A model generated the notes under the pieces. That model was not told where the DNA came from. It worked only from the letters and a program-made list of their open reading frames with translations, and did not search any database. A stretch of DNA of 64,000 nucleotides from positions 805,576 through 869,575 of the forward strand of contig JADCRB010000043.1 of assembly GCA_021464245.1 (NCBI GenBank), read 5' to 3'. The stretch comes from Carallia brachiata (Eukaryota; Streptophyta; Magnoliopsida; Malpighiales; Rhizophoraceae). Numbering within the stretch: position 1 is the stretch's first letter; each line of letters opens with the position of its first letter. This document shows, one piece after another, positions 1 to 13,931 of the stretch. The position numbers were made by a program, and so were the translations under genes.

Positions 1-1200
1 TTTTTCCTTTTTAAGAAAATAAATTTGGAAGTAATTTTTTTGAGGAAAAAATTATCTGTAAATTTGATAGTATTTTTTAATATTTTTTATTTTCTAAAAA
101 GGAGGACTAGTAAAATATATATATTTTGTATCATTTATTTTATTATAAAATTTATAGTAATAAAGATTTAACCATAGTTAAAGTAAGCATATATAAATCA
201 ATATAATTCTTATTTGATTATAATCAGATTTATATTAATTATGAATTTTAATTTCAATTGTGATTGAATTTTTATAATTGTAAAATATTTTAATATTAAT
301 TAAATTTACAAATTTATAAGGAGTCGCCGTATGTTAAAGAAAGAGAGATTGAGATTTTCTTTCAATTTTGGCTTTATACATAATACTATTAATAAACTAG
401 CGTAACACGCAGATTTAATGAGATTTTTTGTTGATTTAATTTTATTTTACTCTATTTAAAAAAACAAAAAGACTTTTATTTTTAAGGTAAAAAATAAATA
501 ACATGGAGTTTTTTTTCTTTTCTTATTTTTAAGTAAATTTTAGCTTCGTTCTTTTTTTCTTTTTAAGAAAAATAGATAAATTTGAGATATTTTCTTCACT
601 TTTTTTTCTTTTTTTTTTTTAGAAAGAGGAACTTGAGAATAGTTTTTTCATTCTTTTTTATTATTTTTCTTTGTTTAAAAATTTTATAATTATAAAAATT
701 TAATTATAGTTACAATAGTACTATATAAATCAATAAAGCTGTGTGATGTACAAATTTAATGATATTTTTTGATAATTTATTTTTATTTTATTTTATTTTA
801 AAAGATAAAAAATCTTTTAGTATTGAGTATTATGTCTTAGGAAATTTTTGATTTTTTTAAAAATAAATAAAGTGATTTTTCTTCTCTTTCGAAGAAATTT
901 CTACATGGTTCCCTTTTCTTTTGTAAAAAATATATAAATTTAGATATTTTCAAAATATTTTTTTAATGAAAAATTTGAGAACAATTTTTTATTCTATTCA
1001 TTTATAAGTATATTTTATAATTATGAAGATTTAATTAAAGATGAAATAGTATTATATAAGTCAATAAAGTTTTTATTTAATTATAATTAAATTCATATTA
1101 ATTGATTGATAGAGTTATAATACTGTTTTAATTGTAATAGAATTTTGATAATTATAAAAAATTTTACTACATGACAGTAAAAGAAAATTTAATATTTTTT
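1..1200. repeat. Degenerate AT-rich repeat units
   Basis: Very AT-rich sequence with no coding potential. A recognisable block, an A-rich 'ataaagatttaa' followed by 'atataaatcaata', recurs near 165-210, 690-740 and 1024-1070. Each copy is accompanied by a 'tttttctttttaagaaaa'-like pyrimidine/purine stretch (near 5, 553 and 905). The irregular spacing (about 530 and 330 bases) suggests decayed tandem units or several related insertions. The family is not recognised. Confidence 0.5.
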
Positions 1201-2250
1201 TAATTTAATTTTGTATATTCACATATAAGTATAAATTAGCACTAAATTATTTGTTTCAATATTAAGTGAAACAATTATTTCGTACCAATGAATACCCTCT
1301 CGAGATTTGTTAAGGGCAGTCATTTTTTATCTTTTTTACAGATACTAATCACAAATCAGCACATTAACACTTTTTAATAATATTTTTTTAATATTTTTTA
1401 ATATTTAATATTTTAACAATTAATCAATGCATGACAATAATAACTATTAAAAAAAATAAAAATAATTGTTATTATTATTTCTTTTCTTTCCGTACCTAAT
1501 TACTGACTGGGAAGGAAAGGTACGGAGATGGATCCGTCTCAGCCTTTTTAACTTTACCACCGACCATGCCCATTGCCACCAACACACGCACAACCACAAC
1601 CACACCTTTCACCCCCTCTTTTTCTACCCTAGCCCCACCAGTCCACGTCTGCCTCCACCACCACCTCCTCCTCCGCCGCTCCACGGGCGCCCCTCGAGTG
1701 ATCCTTCAAAGAAAATGTGGGGAAAAGTGAAAAAAGCAACAATAATGATAAAAAAATAAATTGTTAAAAAAAAGATAGGTGTGTATAGAAAAAAATAAAT
1801 AATAATTTAAAAAAAAGTGGTGAAAAAAATAAATATTTTTTAATAAATAAAAAATTGAAAAGAAATGTAGAAAAAAATGGATAATAATGGTTAATTTTTT
1901 TTAAAGAGAAAGCATGCTAAGTACGGGGTAACACTCACACTGACACGTGTCAAAAAAGAAGGCCCGAAAGAAAAGAAAGAAAACAAATGCAAAGAGAGAG
2001 AGAGAGAGGGAAAAGGGAAAGGCAGAGGCGAGGCTGTTTCGTGAGAAAGACGGGGGTGGGGTGGGAGATAGAGAAAAAAGAAAGAAAATCTCGAGAGTCG
2101 GCGCGGCCCTTTTGTTTTCGCCGACCAATCATCTTTTTTTACTACCTACCAGCACCGCCACTTCTCTCTCTCTCTCTCTCTCTCTCTAACAAAACACCAA
2201 ACTTCTTTCTCTTTCTCTCTCTAGATAAAGGAAAAGAAAGAAAAAAAAGG
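1201..2250. other. Upstream region of SOV: low-complexity DNA and G-box
   Basis: The first half is AT-rich with no recognisable gene. A C-rich patch at 1550-1690 carries open frames on both strands made of proline- or arginine-type low complexity, which I do not regard as genes. A perfect palindromic G-box (gacacgtgtc) lies at 1942-1951, a plausible bZIP/bHLH site about 570 bases before the SOV start codon. A CT microsatellite lies at 2163-2187, typical of plant 5' leaders and core promoters. Confidence 0.5.
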
Positions 2251-2258
2251 AAAGGTCT

Positions 2259-2265
2259 TATAAAA
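2259..2265 (+). promoter_or_regulatory. TATA box of SOV (probable)
   Basis: The sequence TATAAAA sits about 250 bases before the chosen SOV start codon, just after purine- and CT-rich tracts. If used, transcription would begin near 2290 and give a leader of about 225 bases. This is inferred from motif and position only. Confidence 0.4.
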
Positions 2266-2405
2266 CCTTCTTACCCTCAGTTTCTTGTTGTTTCTTTTCT
2301 TTTTCTGTTTCTGTTCAAGATTTCTTTCTTTCTTTCTTTTTTCTTTTTGAAGTTCACACAATTGTCGCTGGTTCTTCCGTTTCAATTTTTTTCTCAGATC
2401 GGAAG

Positions 2406-2420
2406 ATGCCACGGTTTTAA
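2406..2420 (+). other. Four-codon upstream ORF in the SOV leader
   Basis: An ATG at 2406 opens a four-codon frame closed by TAA at 2418-2420, about 96 bases before the main start. It lies inside the predicted leader and could mildly reduce initiation at the main ATG. This is visible sequence; an effect is inference. Confidence 0.35.
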
Positions 2421-2516
2421 TCCATCAAATCTTGGGCTTTTCTTTAAGCCTTCCTTCTTGTTTGATTTCTTGATTTTTTTTTCTGCTATTTTATTATTCT
2501 TGAGAAAAATAGAAAT

Positions 2517-5500
2517 ATGGAACAACCGGCAGTTGTTGTGGTTGAGAGGGCGGAGGATGGTTGCGGCGACAAGGAGAAGAAGAAGAATAAGCGCCGTTCC
2601 AGTCGGCGATCTAAGCTGAACTCCCCGAATCCAGGTATCCGAGATTGTTGTGCTGCTGAGTAATTTTTTATTTTTCCGGTTTGCTGTTTTTTTTTTTTTT
2701 GGGTATATTTTTCCTTTTCTTTTTTTACGGGTGCTTTTGAGTTAGGTTTGGTGGGTTAAAAACATGCGAATAAGATTTAGATTACGAAAAGCAGAGATGA
2801 GTGGAGTTTTGAGTTAACTGCGTATAAAGATTCGTGTGTTTGGAAGTTTTGGGCTTTTTTTTTTTTTTTGGTTCTTTCTTTTGTTAGTACTCCAAGGATG
2901 GTTGGGGTCTGTTTGGCTGCTGGGTAATTTTTTATTCCTGTTCTTATCAGATACGAGTAGACCTTCGTATGGATGGTTGTTTAACTAAATGGGAATTTGG
3001 ATTGTGAAATTAGTTGGTTAGATTGATCTATAAGTATTTTGCTCGCTTGGATTCAAAAGCTGGGTTCCAGTTGCTTAATACGTAGGTTGAATGGAGTTAT
3101 GAATTCCGGGTTTCCAATCATTAGATTCTGAAAATCTACATGCCGTGCAGTTTAATTTATGTTGATGCTTTTGCTCTAATCAGTCTTCATTTTATCTGTG
3201 CGTGTTTTTGACATTTTTGGCCCTTTTTCTTGAATATTTATCATCATGAGAGCAGCTCCTTGCTCAGCAAATGAAATATGTGGAGGCGGATGGTCACAAT
3301 CACTTGGAAGTGGTAGCAAAACGAAAAGTTATGCAGCATCTGTGAGCTTTTCATCAGGGCATACAGAATTAGGTGTGAATGTTTTGAATATTTGCGGAGG
3401 GACTGCAGCGTCAGATGTTACATTTAGTTCGATGCCAACCATGCATCTTAATGAACAGGCTGAGCCCCCATTCCCATCAAATAGAGATGGACCGTTTTTT
3501 TCGAACTCATTACCTGAACCAATTTCCGCTGGAAATACCCATAGAACATATACTGGCAAAGTTGTGCACCCATTACAGGCTTATGAAGGTTCTGTTCAGA
3601 GTAAAATTTTTGCTCCTTACTGGTCCACAGAAACTGTTGAGGAGGCATTAAAGGTTAGTTGGATGGTGAAGACGAACTGCTGTTTTTTTCTCATGCGCAT
3701 TGCCTTCCCTGCAATATATTTCTTAAACAAACCAATGAAAACTTCTAATATATGGTAGACGCCAGTAAAACATCTGAAATTTTAAACTGGTTTTATATTA
3801 TAAATGTGAATAAAACATCTGAAATCCTGTTGTACTTCTATTTTGAATGAGACCCCGAAATTGTTGATGGATGTGCTGATTCTTTTTTTATCATCTGACA
3901 GAAAGGAGATGCATTTGGAGCATCATTTCATGTAAATGCTCACAATAGACTTGAGGTGAGGATAAGTTTTATGCTTATTTTGACCTGATTCCCTTTTTTC
4001 TTAATGCTTTTGATTTATCGAGTTCCAACTGGCAATCTACATACACTGTTTTGTATTTTTAGGCATATTGCAAGATTGAAGGGGTGCCAACAGATGTTCT
4101 CATCAGTGGAATTACTTCACAAAATAGAGCTGTAAGTCTTGAGAGTATTTGCTTTGTAGGTTTTTGTGTTTGTGGCACTATCGGTTATCATATCTTGATA
4201 AGGTGGTTTGGCAAAAGGAGTGTTTTATTCACTTTCCTGGATGGGTTAAATTTGTGGAAGTTTGAAATTATTTTTTTCATTCAAGGTGGAAGGAGATGGG
4301 GTAATCATCAAGGTTGATCCTTTGGCCTTTTGGACCAAGATGAAAGGGTCAAATGGGCCATCCAACAATGTCTTGGCAGAAGATGGTAGGTATTTCCTAG
4401 AAGTTGATGAGCAAGCTGGTGGTAGCTGCAAGAGCAGAAGTACAGTGGAAGTGAATGATGATTATGCTCATTCCAGAAGTTTCATGTGTTCCCAGAGAGG
4501 GTACCACAATGGCGATAGTTCTTCAGTCTGTGATCCTGTTTTGGAATCAAATGAGTTTACAGGCTGTAATGTTGTTGACAGGCAAAACACTTATGCTTCA
4601 GATTCTTCAAATGTTATTTGGTCTACCGGACAGAAGGAAGCTGTCAATGGTGTGGGAAGGTTGTGCGCCATGCTTGGTTCATTTCCATCAAAAAGGCCAA
4701 CCGGCATAGTTGTGGCCATCACTGAACCATCTCCTCGTCGAGAAACTATAGTTGGTTTTCTTGATATTAAGCAGTGGTTATACCAAAGGCAAAGGTGTAA
4801 AAAAGATGGAAAAAAGAAGAAGAATTCATTGCCTTTTCCCAATTGTGATCACATCCAGCTGACGCCCACTGACCCAAGATTTCCAAAGATGATGGTCTTG
4901 TTAAAGGCTTACCTGACTGTATTAAGAAAAGATTGGAGGATGGAGATGCCACAGTAGAGATGGAGCTTGTAGCCGCACAAATTGTTGTTTGGGATGAAGA
5001 CAGTTTGTGTCCACAAGCCCATGTGTCACATAGTTTTGGACGAGGCAGCGAAATTGAGCCCCGTATTAATGCAATCTTATATGAGAATGCAATTTGTTGT
5101 TCTGATTTTTCTCCCGAGTCACTTGCCTGCCTGCCCCAGGATGCCTGGGAGGTGCCATTAGAGGAGCTCCAAACTAGAAAAGATCTTAGAAATTTATGTA
5201 TATTTACCATTGATCCTTCAACTGCTACTGATTTGGATGATGCTCTCTCAGTTGAAAGGTTTTCTAATGGAACTGTCAGAGTAGGTGTCCACATTGCTGA
5301 TGTTTCATATTTTGTTCTACCCGACACGGCCTTAGACATGGAAGCTCAGCTTCGTTCAACATCTGTTTATATGTTGCAACGCAAGTTATCAATGTTGCCT
5401 CCTCTACTTTCTGAAAATCTATGTTCACTTAATCCTGGAGTAGATAGACTTGCATTCTCTATGTTTTGGGATCTGAACAGTTCACTGGATGTGGTAGATC

Positions 5501-7384
5501 GATGGATTGGCCGCACTGTTATACGATCTTGTTGCAAGTTGTCATATGAACATGCCCAGGATGTCGTTGACGGTGTGTTTGATGAAGTGGCTTATAAATC
5601 ATCTGGCAATGACCTTCCACATTTGCATGGCCATTTTGAATGGTCGGATATAATTAGATGCATCAAAACTCTCCATGAAATTTCTAAATATTTGAGGCTA
5701 AAAAGGTTTCAGGATGGGGCTTTACGGCTTGAAAATTCAAAATTTACTTTTTTGTTGGATGAAAATGGAATTCCATATGATGGCATGCTGACTGAGAGAA
5801 GGGACTCCAATTTTCTTGTTGAGGAGTTCATGCTTTTAGCAAATAAGACAGCTGCTGAAATCATATCTAGAGCTTTTCCTGATAGTGCACTACTAAGAAG
5901 GCATGCTGATCCTGACATGCGGAAGCTCAGAGAGTTTGAAGCCTTTTGTTCCAACATGGCTTGGAGGTAGACACTTCTTCTGGTCGCTTCTACTGGTCTC
6001 TGGAGCGTATCAGGGAAAAGCTCAGGGATGATAGTATGTTGTTTAGTATACTTATTTCCTATGCCACGAAGCCAATGCAGTTAGCAATGTACTTTTGTAC
6101 TGGTGATTTGAAAGACAAGACAAGTGACTGGGGCCATTATGCATTGGCTGTTCCTCTTTACACGCATTTCACATCCCCATTGCGTCGATATCCTGATATT
6201 GTAGTACATAGGACACTGGCTGCAGCTATCGAAGCAGAGAAATTGTATGTGAAGGGTAGGAGAATATCGCAGAAAGGGAGGTGTGAGGAAGAAGTAGCAG
6301 CATGCTTCACTGGTATCCACTTTGATAGAATAGCTGCAGAATCCTTGGAAGGTAGGGAAGTGTTAATAGCTGCAGCAAGAAAGCATAGAGTTCCTTGCTC
6401 AGAAATACTTGCAGATATTGCTGCTTTTTGTAATGACAGAGAGCTGGCTAGTCGGCATGTCAAAGATGCTTGTGATAAACTGTACATGTGGGCTCTGTTG
6501 AAGAAGAGAGAGGTATGTCTTTCCTCCATTTGCTTTTGTTCTGTGTGATATCATGAAGGAAATGTAATTGGTCAAAAGATTTGTGGTTGTCTGTCAGATG
6601 CCTCAGTTTATTGGAGGTTTAATTGTATATAACATGTTAGGTAAATGGGAGCTAATCAGGGTGAAAGCTCATAATAGATAGAGGCATTTTTTGATGTCCA
6701 GTTGTCATGTAGAAACTTAGGCAGTTCTGATTTGGTGTTTGGAATTTCATTTCCACAATCTTAACTTCATTTAGTTTAGCAGGATGTTCTCTGATGGACT
6801 TTTTGTGCAGGTTATATCGTCGGAAGCTAGAGTTTTGGGTCTTGGGCCAAGGTTTATGTCCATTTATATTGGCAAACTAGGTGTAAGTTGCTTTCTGTTC
6901 TTACAGTTTCCTTGGTTTTTACTAGGTTTGCGTTAGTGTTTCGGTATGCTTACTGATGCACACATGCTTTCAGGTTGAACGAAGAATTTATTACGATGAC
7001 ATTGAAAGCTTGACAGTCGAGTGGCTTGAAGCTACGTCAGCATTGGTGTTAAATTTGTGTGCCCACAAACGCTCATCTAGGAGATCTGGTCCAGGTTATT
7101 ATCGGGCACTTGAAGATGTTGCATGGGTTGTAGACCCATATGACCTAGAGGAAACTGGCATGGTTGGAGAGAATTCCAAGGAGCCTGGTGCAGCAAGTGT
7201 AGGCAAAACTAGTGCAGCAGCACTGCACGTTGATCCCAAATCTAGACTTGAGATTGATCCAATGGTTTTCCCACTTACCATCCGTCTTCTGTCAACAATT
7301 CCAGTTGCACTTCATGCTGTTGGTGGGGATGATGGACCCATTGATATTGGGGTTAGGCTGTTAACAAGCTCATATTTTAGGTAA
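2517..7384 (+). CDS. SOV: DIS3-like exonuclease 2 (SOV), seven exons, two frame breaks
   Basis: 3'-5' exoribonuclease of the RNase II/RNB family. The family degrades cytoplasmic mRNA independently of the exosome and acts with decapping (Arabidopsis SUPPRESSOR OF VARICOSE). Exons by GT-AG sites: 2517-2634, about 3256-3653, 3902-3955, 4063-4131, 4286-6512, 6811-6882, 6974-7384; phases agree throughout. The expected length is about 1,116 aa against about 1,055 in Arabidopsis. The N-terminus is basic, cold-shock-like domains follow, then the RNB domain with the acidic metal-binding motif TIDPSTATDLDDAL near 5209-5250 and the 'SPLRRYPDIVVHR' motif near 6174-6212. An S1-like C-terminus ends at 7384. 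No PIN domain is seen, as expected for DIS3L2. The large exon has two breaks, near 4900 and 5951-5956, each repaired by one extra base. The protein on both sides matches the family, so these are either assembly errors or recent mutations. Confidence 0.93.
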
Positions 7385-9185
7385 ACACTGTTAAATGAGC
7401 TTGTTCTCGGAGGTTGGAGCTCAAGTTTTGCAAAGTTGCAACCGAACAAACTCATGGTGATTAAGGTGACAGAGCTTTTACAAGGTTTGCAGAAGCTCTG
7501 TTGTAGATAAAATCCCTAGTGTATAGTTCAAATAGAGTTTTAGATAAAGAAGTTTGGTGGTTTATATCCTCGACATATCCCGAGCCTGTCACGTCATTGA
7601 CACTCGAATCTGGTGGTAAGGTCTAGATACTGGCAGGCTCCGTCGCCGTGGGTTTTTTCTTAGTGGCTGTTTTCAACTAAAGATGCTTTGGAGGAACTAA
7701 CCCTTTGTTTTTGTGGGGAAGTTCCATTTGAAACAATTCAGTGCTCCTTTCTGGTATCTTGACACCGGAGTGCGAGCCAATTTCGTGCTAAGTGCTGCCC
7801 AATAATTTTTGACTTTGGGTGGCTGGTCACTCTTTTTCTACTTCACCTCTATATGTTCTGGAGACGAGTTAAGCATGCTCAATATTTGTTTCCCCGTGGA
7901 ATAAAATGGCTGTGGCGTTGAATTGCATGAAATGAAATTGGATGATGTTGTATTTTCTCTGTGCGTCTGTCGAACTTATGTTCTTTTCATTGATAATGAA
8001 ATTTGGAAATGTCTCTAAATGCATACGAAGAGGCTGTGGAAACGGCGGTGTAAAAAACTACCCCATGGACTGGGACTGTCATTGAATCTTGTTATTGTTC
8101 ACCTTTATCTTCATTGAGATATTATATTAAAGATTTTATTTAAGGGAAACAAGTGCAGGTTCCAAAATTGTTCTGTTCGCAATTTATTTTTATCTGAATG
8201 AAATAAGGGTATGTTTTTTTTAAAACTACTCTGAATTTTTTTACAATGAGAGTATAAGATGTAAATCTCATTGATTTTTTTAGTGGTAAAAATTTTTACT
8301 GTAGTTTTAGCTAGGTAATGTTTTGGGCACCTAAAATTTTGGATTCGTACCCGGACTCTTATTTAAGGTAGGGGCTGCAGATCTATCTCTTTAAAGTTGC
8401 TTTTCCGTCAGTGACAATGTTCAGCTTCTCGTTTATTTTTTTCCCGCGGTATTTGGAGTCGTTCCAGGTCTACGAACGAGTGGGTAAGTACGTCGCTTGC
8501 ATACCTTATAAGACTTAAATTGAGGCTGTAAAATTAGCTTTAATCTCTCACCCGGATCTTCTTAATATATAATATCATTACTAATTAGTGAGGTAGGATC
8601 CATTAATCATTTAAATAAACATAATATATTGCGGGGAAAAAAAATCTTAAAATTGAGAGAGAATTTGGTGTCACATGATCAAATAATTGAATGAGAAAGT
8701 GGTTTATGTACGAGCTCCAAAATTTTGTATTTGTGCGACTCCTACAAAGGAAGATCCATATAGACGGAAGCCTCGTCATAGTACAGGTAATTAAAAAGTA
8801 ATGACTTTTAATTAGAGAATTTGAGAATTGAATTTTGACATTTTCTTCATTTTTTTTCTGTTATGCCTTTCTTATCTCCTTCAATTATAACTTTGTTATC
8901 TCCTTTCTTCACTTTCTATTGTGCTTATACGGTACTGATTCTATATTTAGTAATAATCACTAATTAACTTGGAGGAGGCTCGTTCAGGCTATCATACTCG
9001 AGTGGTGGATCCTTTCTTATGAGTTTGATTAAATAAGGTATATACACAAGAGTTACTCTAATATCAATTTAGAAATTCGATGACTGATATACTTATGACA
9101 GATTTTTTTTAATTAAAAAAAAAAAAAAATCATATAGACCACAAATAATTGTCTTTTGAGCTACCACAAAAAATTGAACGATCAG

Positions 9186-9300
9186 CAGACGCTGGTGTAA
9201 GTGGCAGACGTCCGTCACTGTTCAATCAAAGGTCGAGTTTGAATATCTGAGAATACAGTCACGTTAAATATTTACTGAAAAACCTTTGTTGCCCTATCCT
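9186..9300 (+). mobile_element. SINE-like element, copy 1
   Basis: A tRNA-like head is present: a box A match (TGGTGTAAGTGG, 9193-9204) and a box B-like 'gagtttgaat'. These are followed by a tail (gttaaatatttactgaaaaa, then cctttgttgcc) shared with sequences near 51145 and 39345. Three dispersed copies of one head-plus-tail arrangement suggest a SINE family. No flanking target duplication was found. Confidence 0.45.
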
Positions 9301-11501
9301 GCCCGGATCGGAGTATTAATCCACTCGACTACCATTTCTGGCCAAATCAGAATGAACGTGATTTAACAATTCGGTCCAGTTTTCTGGGCCCAGATCCGTT
9401 GGGCTTGGTCTTAGCAACTGCAGATGTTCTCAGCCTCTAAACCCTGCGAAAAATCGTCCCTCTAATTACACCCTTTAAAAGCGTGCGTTATATTTATTTA
9501 ATTTTTCTAATGTAATTTTGAACATAATTTTATGTTTGTAAATCTATTTTATTATTTTTTATTTCAATTGAGTCTCGCTTATATTTTTTATTTTTCTTCA
9601 ACTTTGACAGTGGGTGAGCTTGATTAACCTAAAAATAAAATCCTTCTCTTTAAACTCTCAATTATGGAACTTGAACGCTCAGCACCTTTCCCAAAAGGGA
9701 ATGCTTAAACTACTAGTTCAACTAAATGTGACCCTTTGGAATAATAATTGTATTAAGAGTTTGTAAATAATAAAAACTTATAAAACCATATATTTATTTT
9801 TCACACCCCATTTGGAAACTGTCAAGAACTTGTGGTTGTGGGAAATTCTTGACCGAATCTAATTCTGTATATTTTCATTGACGTAATGAATGACATTGCA
9901 TGCACTAAAAAAATGCAATTGCAACAAATTTATTTCAACTTTGCAAAATCTTCATCATATTATAAATATATCGATGGATCGCGTTTACCAAATTACTTTC
10001 CCTTAAACATTACTGTTGCATCTACCTTCGCACAAAGCAAAACCTAAACAATATTGACCAGCATGATTTAATGGTTTCGCTTACGGCATTTTCCAATAAT
10101 TGGCTCCACTACCGTCTAAAACAACCAATCCTTGCCTCAAAACACCCTTTTTGGAAATGACGTGAGAGCCGAGCAATACGATAAACAATAGCGATGGCCA
10201 CTATTATACATCCAAAACAAAACCCATCATGCACTGAAAAAGAAGACAAGCCTATCAACAACCATCCATTCGGTCTCCAATTTCTAAAGACTTTAAAGTC
10301 TCACCTTGGCTATATATATATATATAATAACAACTTTAGTGCCCAATAAATTTTAAAATTTTTAGAGACGCTACAGTGATTAAAATTTACGGTTTTTATT
10401 TTGAAGATATTGAACTCTAATTTTAGAAAAAGGAGTGTGAGGTTTATGAGAGTGAGAAAAACTACTCTTACCGTGTAACTCATAATTTAACGGACCTTCT
10501 AATAAACAAAAAAAAAAAGAGAACTTCCAGAAAGTTGAAGCAAACAAAAAAATGCAGTTAAAAATCGAACAAATAGAATATGAGTTGATTCTCTTCAAGT
10601 TGCTATCACGACCTTTTTCTGTTTTATAAATCCTCAATTTATTGCTAAGTCGCTCTCATTGTATGATGGATCTAAAAGTTAGTGACATCACTGGCCTTCG
10701 AATTTAACTTATGTTTAGTTGTTTACTTTCCTTCTTTTGTTTTATTTATGGATTCTCCAAGTATTAATGAAGGCAGGATGACGTACGTGACAGGAACAGC
10801 ACATATTTGGTTACGTTTGCTCTAAAAGAGACAGGAAAACTCGAAAACATCGATCCACTTGGAAGACGATCAAACATTGTTGGAGATTTTAACAACCAAG
10901 CTGCGGGAAGGTCTTAAAATAATTAATGAAACTATATCCTACACGTTTGAATAAATTAAGCAAATTAATAAACACAAATCAATTTATGATGAGCAAAACA
11001 TAAGCATTAAAATTTGTCTACAAAATGTCTCATTTGAGATTAAACATCATGCACACATCATTGAACAAATTTAAAAAAATTAATAAACACAACTCATGAT
11101 ATGACGTGAAACACAGATCATTCCCACTCCTTAACATGCTTGGTCGCACACAACAAGAAAAACAAGGCACTGGAAGTTTCAAACAAATTTGATTCAGATT
11201 TTCCAACGTTTGCTGGGAACTAATTGATTTGCCGTTTGGTCTATCAACAGTACGATCGCAGTGTGTCATTCCCTAGCTGGTTAAAATTGAACCCTCTGTT
11301 AAATATTCCTAAATCATGGTTAAGTTATATCAAATTGCTTCGAAGAAATCTTCTGTCAAAGATAATTATTTGAAAGTTACCAATAAAAAAAAAAGATAAT
11401 TAATTATCAGACCAGACCTAATTAAGCAATTAGTTACCTGGCCAGAAGACTAAATCATTAGATCACCATGAGCCATTAAGTTGAACCGGTGCTTCAATAA
11501 G

Positions 11502-11579
11502 ATGATATAAAACATACGTCATCAAGGATGCATAAAAATCATGATATAAAACATACATCATCAAGGATGCATAAAAATC
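11502..11579. repeat. Tandem duplication of a 39-bp unit
   Basis: Two head-to-tail 39-bp copies (11502-11540 and 11541-11579) starting 'atgatataaaacatac' differ at one base, so the duplication is recent. No gene is involved. Confidence 0.9.
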
Positions 11580-13395
11580 CATTGCTTATATTCAATTTGT
11601 TTAATACTTCAGTGATGAACATGATAAAATTCCATTCAATTTAACAACAACGTCAGATAATCTCTACATTTCTAATTGATATCAATTCTAACGTCCGGAA
11701 ACGTTGATTGGAGTTTTGGTGAGAGTAAGTTTTCTAGTCTAAGGTTAGGGTAATATCAATTCTAAAAGTTTTCAATCACAATGACATAAACTAAAATAGT
11801 TGCATATTGTAATGAATATATATATATATATGGGGTTGTGCACAACAGTTGTACTGCACAAAGATCATATAAATAAGGGAACTGTTGGCCCTCGCGACGG
11901 ACAAAGAATCCTATTTTTTACAAGGTATACACCAATGGATATGTTTAGACAACCAAAAGTTTAAAGAAAGTTGTTGAAAAAAAAGGCAGAAATTGACAAG
12001 GTTAACATAAATTTGATTGGAAAAAGGAACGCGTTCATAGAAGAGTATTTAGTTGACAATAAATTTAGAAAGGAACCAACGAATTACAGGCCGAGTTGAC
12101 TTGCGATTTATATGAATGTTCAACGTTTAATACGGCCTTCATCACCATCAATTGGGCCCTGGACAGTGATGGGTAAGTTTTCTTTTTATTTTATTTTATT
12201 TTAGTTGGATAATTTATCTGGAGGGAATATTTAAAAAAAAAAAACATGCATAACAATGTATATATCTCCTGTATGTACCATTCTTGGACCATGAATCATG
12301 AATGTATGTAGACCTACAAATATTATGGTTCAGTTTGCGTCCAATAGGAGTTTTGCATCCAATATTTAGGCTTAATAAATAGTAAAGATAGGGAGACAGG
12401 GTGTCTCATAGGAAATATTTAGACTTTCTGTTGCTCTACTACTCTTGGGAGACTGAAAAGGAATATGATGCTTTTTTTACAAACAAATTAAAAAGTAAAA
12501 GTACACATTACACAGTTTCATCACGAAAGAGTGCTCAATCATATCAAACAGTAAATTACAAATATGATGTTCATATACAGTAAATTAAAAAAAAAATCTT
12601 ATGTAGCAAAGTAAATAGTACATATTTATTAAATAATACATTGATGAAAGTCTGACCAAGTAACAAGAATATTTTTTTTAAAATTTTTTTTAAGATATTA
12701 ATTGAATCATGAGTTATACAAACAATATAAATAACCTGTCTCTCCTCTAAATCTGACATCTATCCTCCCATGGTTTTGGACTTAGAGACCTCTACGCTGT
12801 ATTGTAAAGTGAGTTTGTTTCATGAAAGCTAATTGCATATATAGTACAGTCATGAACTAGCTTCCTCTTTCACTTATTGGTCGTTTTGATAATAATTTTA
12901 CGATGGAATTCAATTAATTTTAAAAATATAGTTCATTCACAATAGTTTAGTCAATGAATTCTTAAATTAATTTATAGTTTCATATATATTCTAAAATGAA
13001 AGAATTGAATTCGACTCTTTTGTTTACTAAAAACTTTTAAATTGATAAAACTAAATTTTAAGCAAATTGAATGATTCCGGTAAGATGTTCCATATATAAT
13101 TTTCTACTATATTTTTTAAGGTATTAGAATTCAATTGAATCATTGTGATACTAAATTAAAAAAAAATCAAATTCCATAAAATATGGTCGTTCGAAGCAAG
13201 TCTTTAATGTTTACTTTTCTGTTTATGCGAAAAGGTAAAGTGGAAAAAAGGATTGGAACAATGGACCATGTCCAATAGAACCTGACGTTTTCTCCTCCCT
13301 TTTTGTTGACATGCAAAACACAACAGCAGTATTTGATATTGGCCCAGTTGCATATCTATACGAAAGACATCCCTATTCTTTACTACTAGTTATAA

Positions 13396-13718
13396 GGGAT
13401 AACACTTATTTAAATTTTAAATTTTATAAAATTTTACAATTGAGTTCTAAACCTTTTATGTGTTTCAATTGAGTTCTATATTGTTTAGATATTTTACAAT
13501 CGAGTCTTCCTATTAATTTGACCGTTAAAAATGTATTTAACCTAATAGATCTGAAAGGTATTTGACTTAACGATTAAATACATTTTTGACGGTCAGTTCA
13601 ATGAAATAACTCGATTATAAATGATTTAAAAGATATAAGACTCAATTAAAAAAGTTGAAAAGTTTAGAGTTTAATTATAAAAATTTATAAAATTAGAACT
13701 TAAATGAGTGTCATCCCC
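13396..13718. mobile_element. MITE with long terminal inverted repeats
   Basis: About 323 bases bounded by GGGATaaCACTtATTTAA at the left and its imperfect inverted form ending GTcATCCCC at the right. The interior repeats 'gagttctaaacc'-type blocks in both orientations. It resembles the Mutator-type MITE at 28551 and 40193 in overall style (GGGAT ends, 'ttgagt(t/c)ctaaac' motifs), but no clean target duplication is visible. No coding capacity. Confidence 0.6.
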
Positions 13719-13761
13719 TAAAACTAAAACTTGGTGTCACTGATCTTTTCTTACCGTCAAC

Positions 13762-13931
13762 GAAGCTTATCCCCTATCTAAAGCTTAGCAGGCTCATGTG
13801 GAAGCTAATTAAGATGAGGCCCAAGTTCAAATCAGAGTAAGAAATTGAAGCTTATCCCTATCTAAAGCTTAGCAGGCTTATGTGGAAGCTAATTAAGATA
13901 ATCCCCAACTTCGATCAGGTTAAGAAATCTT
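13762..13931. repeat. Tandem duplication of an about 85-bp unit
   Basis: Two direct copies (13762-13846 and 13847-13931) share 'gaagcttatccc' and 'aaagcttagcaggct' and the ending 'gtaagaaat' / 'ttaagaaatc'. They have diverged at several positions. The unit contains a 'gttcaaatc'-like box B, so it may be a duplicated SINE fragment. No gene is involved. Confidence 0.8.

Larger units (their letters stand above)
7385..13395. other. SOV 3' region and intergenic DNA
   Basis: The probable SOV 3' UTR runs from 7385, with an AATAAA at 7900-7905 as a candidate polyadenylation signal. The rest is AT-rich and I find no gene. It holds a SINE-like copy (9186-9300), a tandem duplication (11502-11579), AT microsatellites near 10310-10326 and 11817-11831, and homopolymer runs. 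Short open frames here show no conserved features. Confidence 0.55.

Noticed and set aside
1466..1759. 97-codon open frame rich in Pro and His
   Set aside because: Low-complexity composition, a competing frame on the other strand, no splice context and no conserved motif.
1947..2619. Long open frames over the SOV promoter and leader
   Set aside because: They translate microsatellite and purine/pyrimidine tracts. The true SOV start at 2517 is in a different frame.
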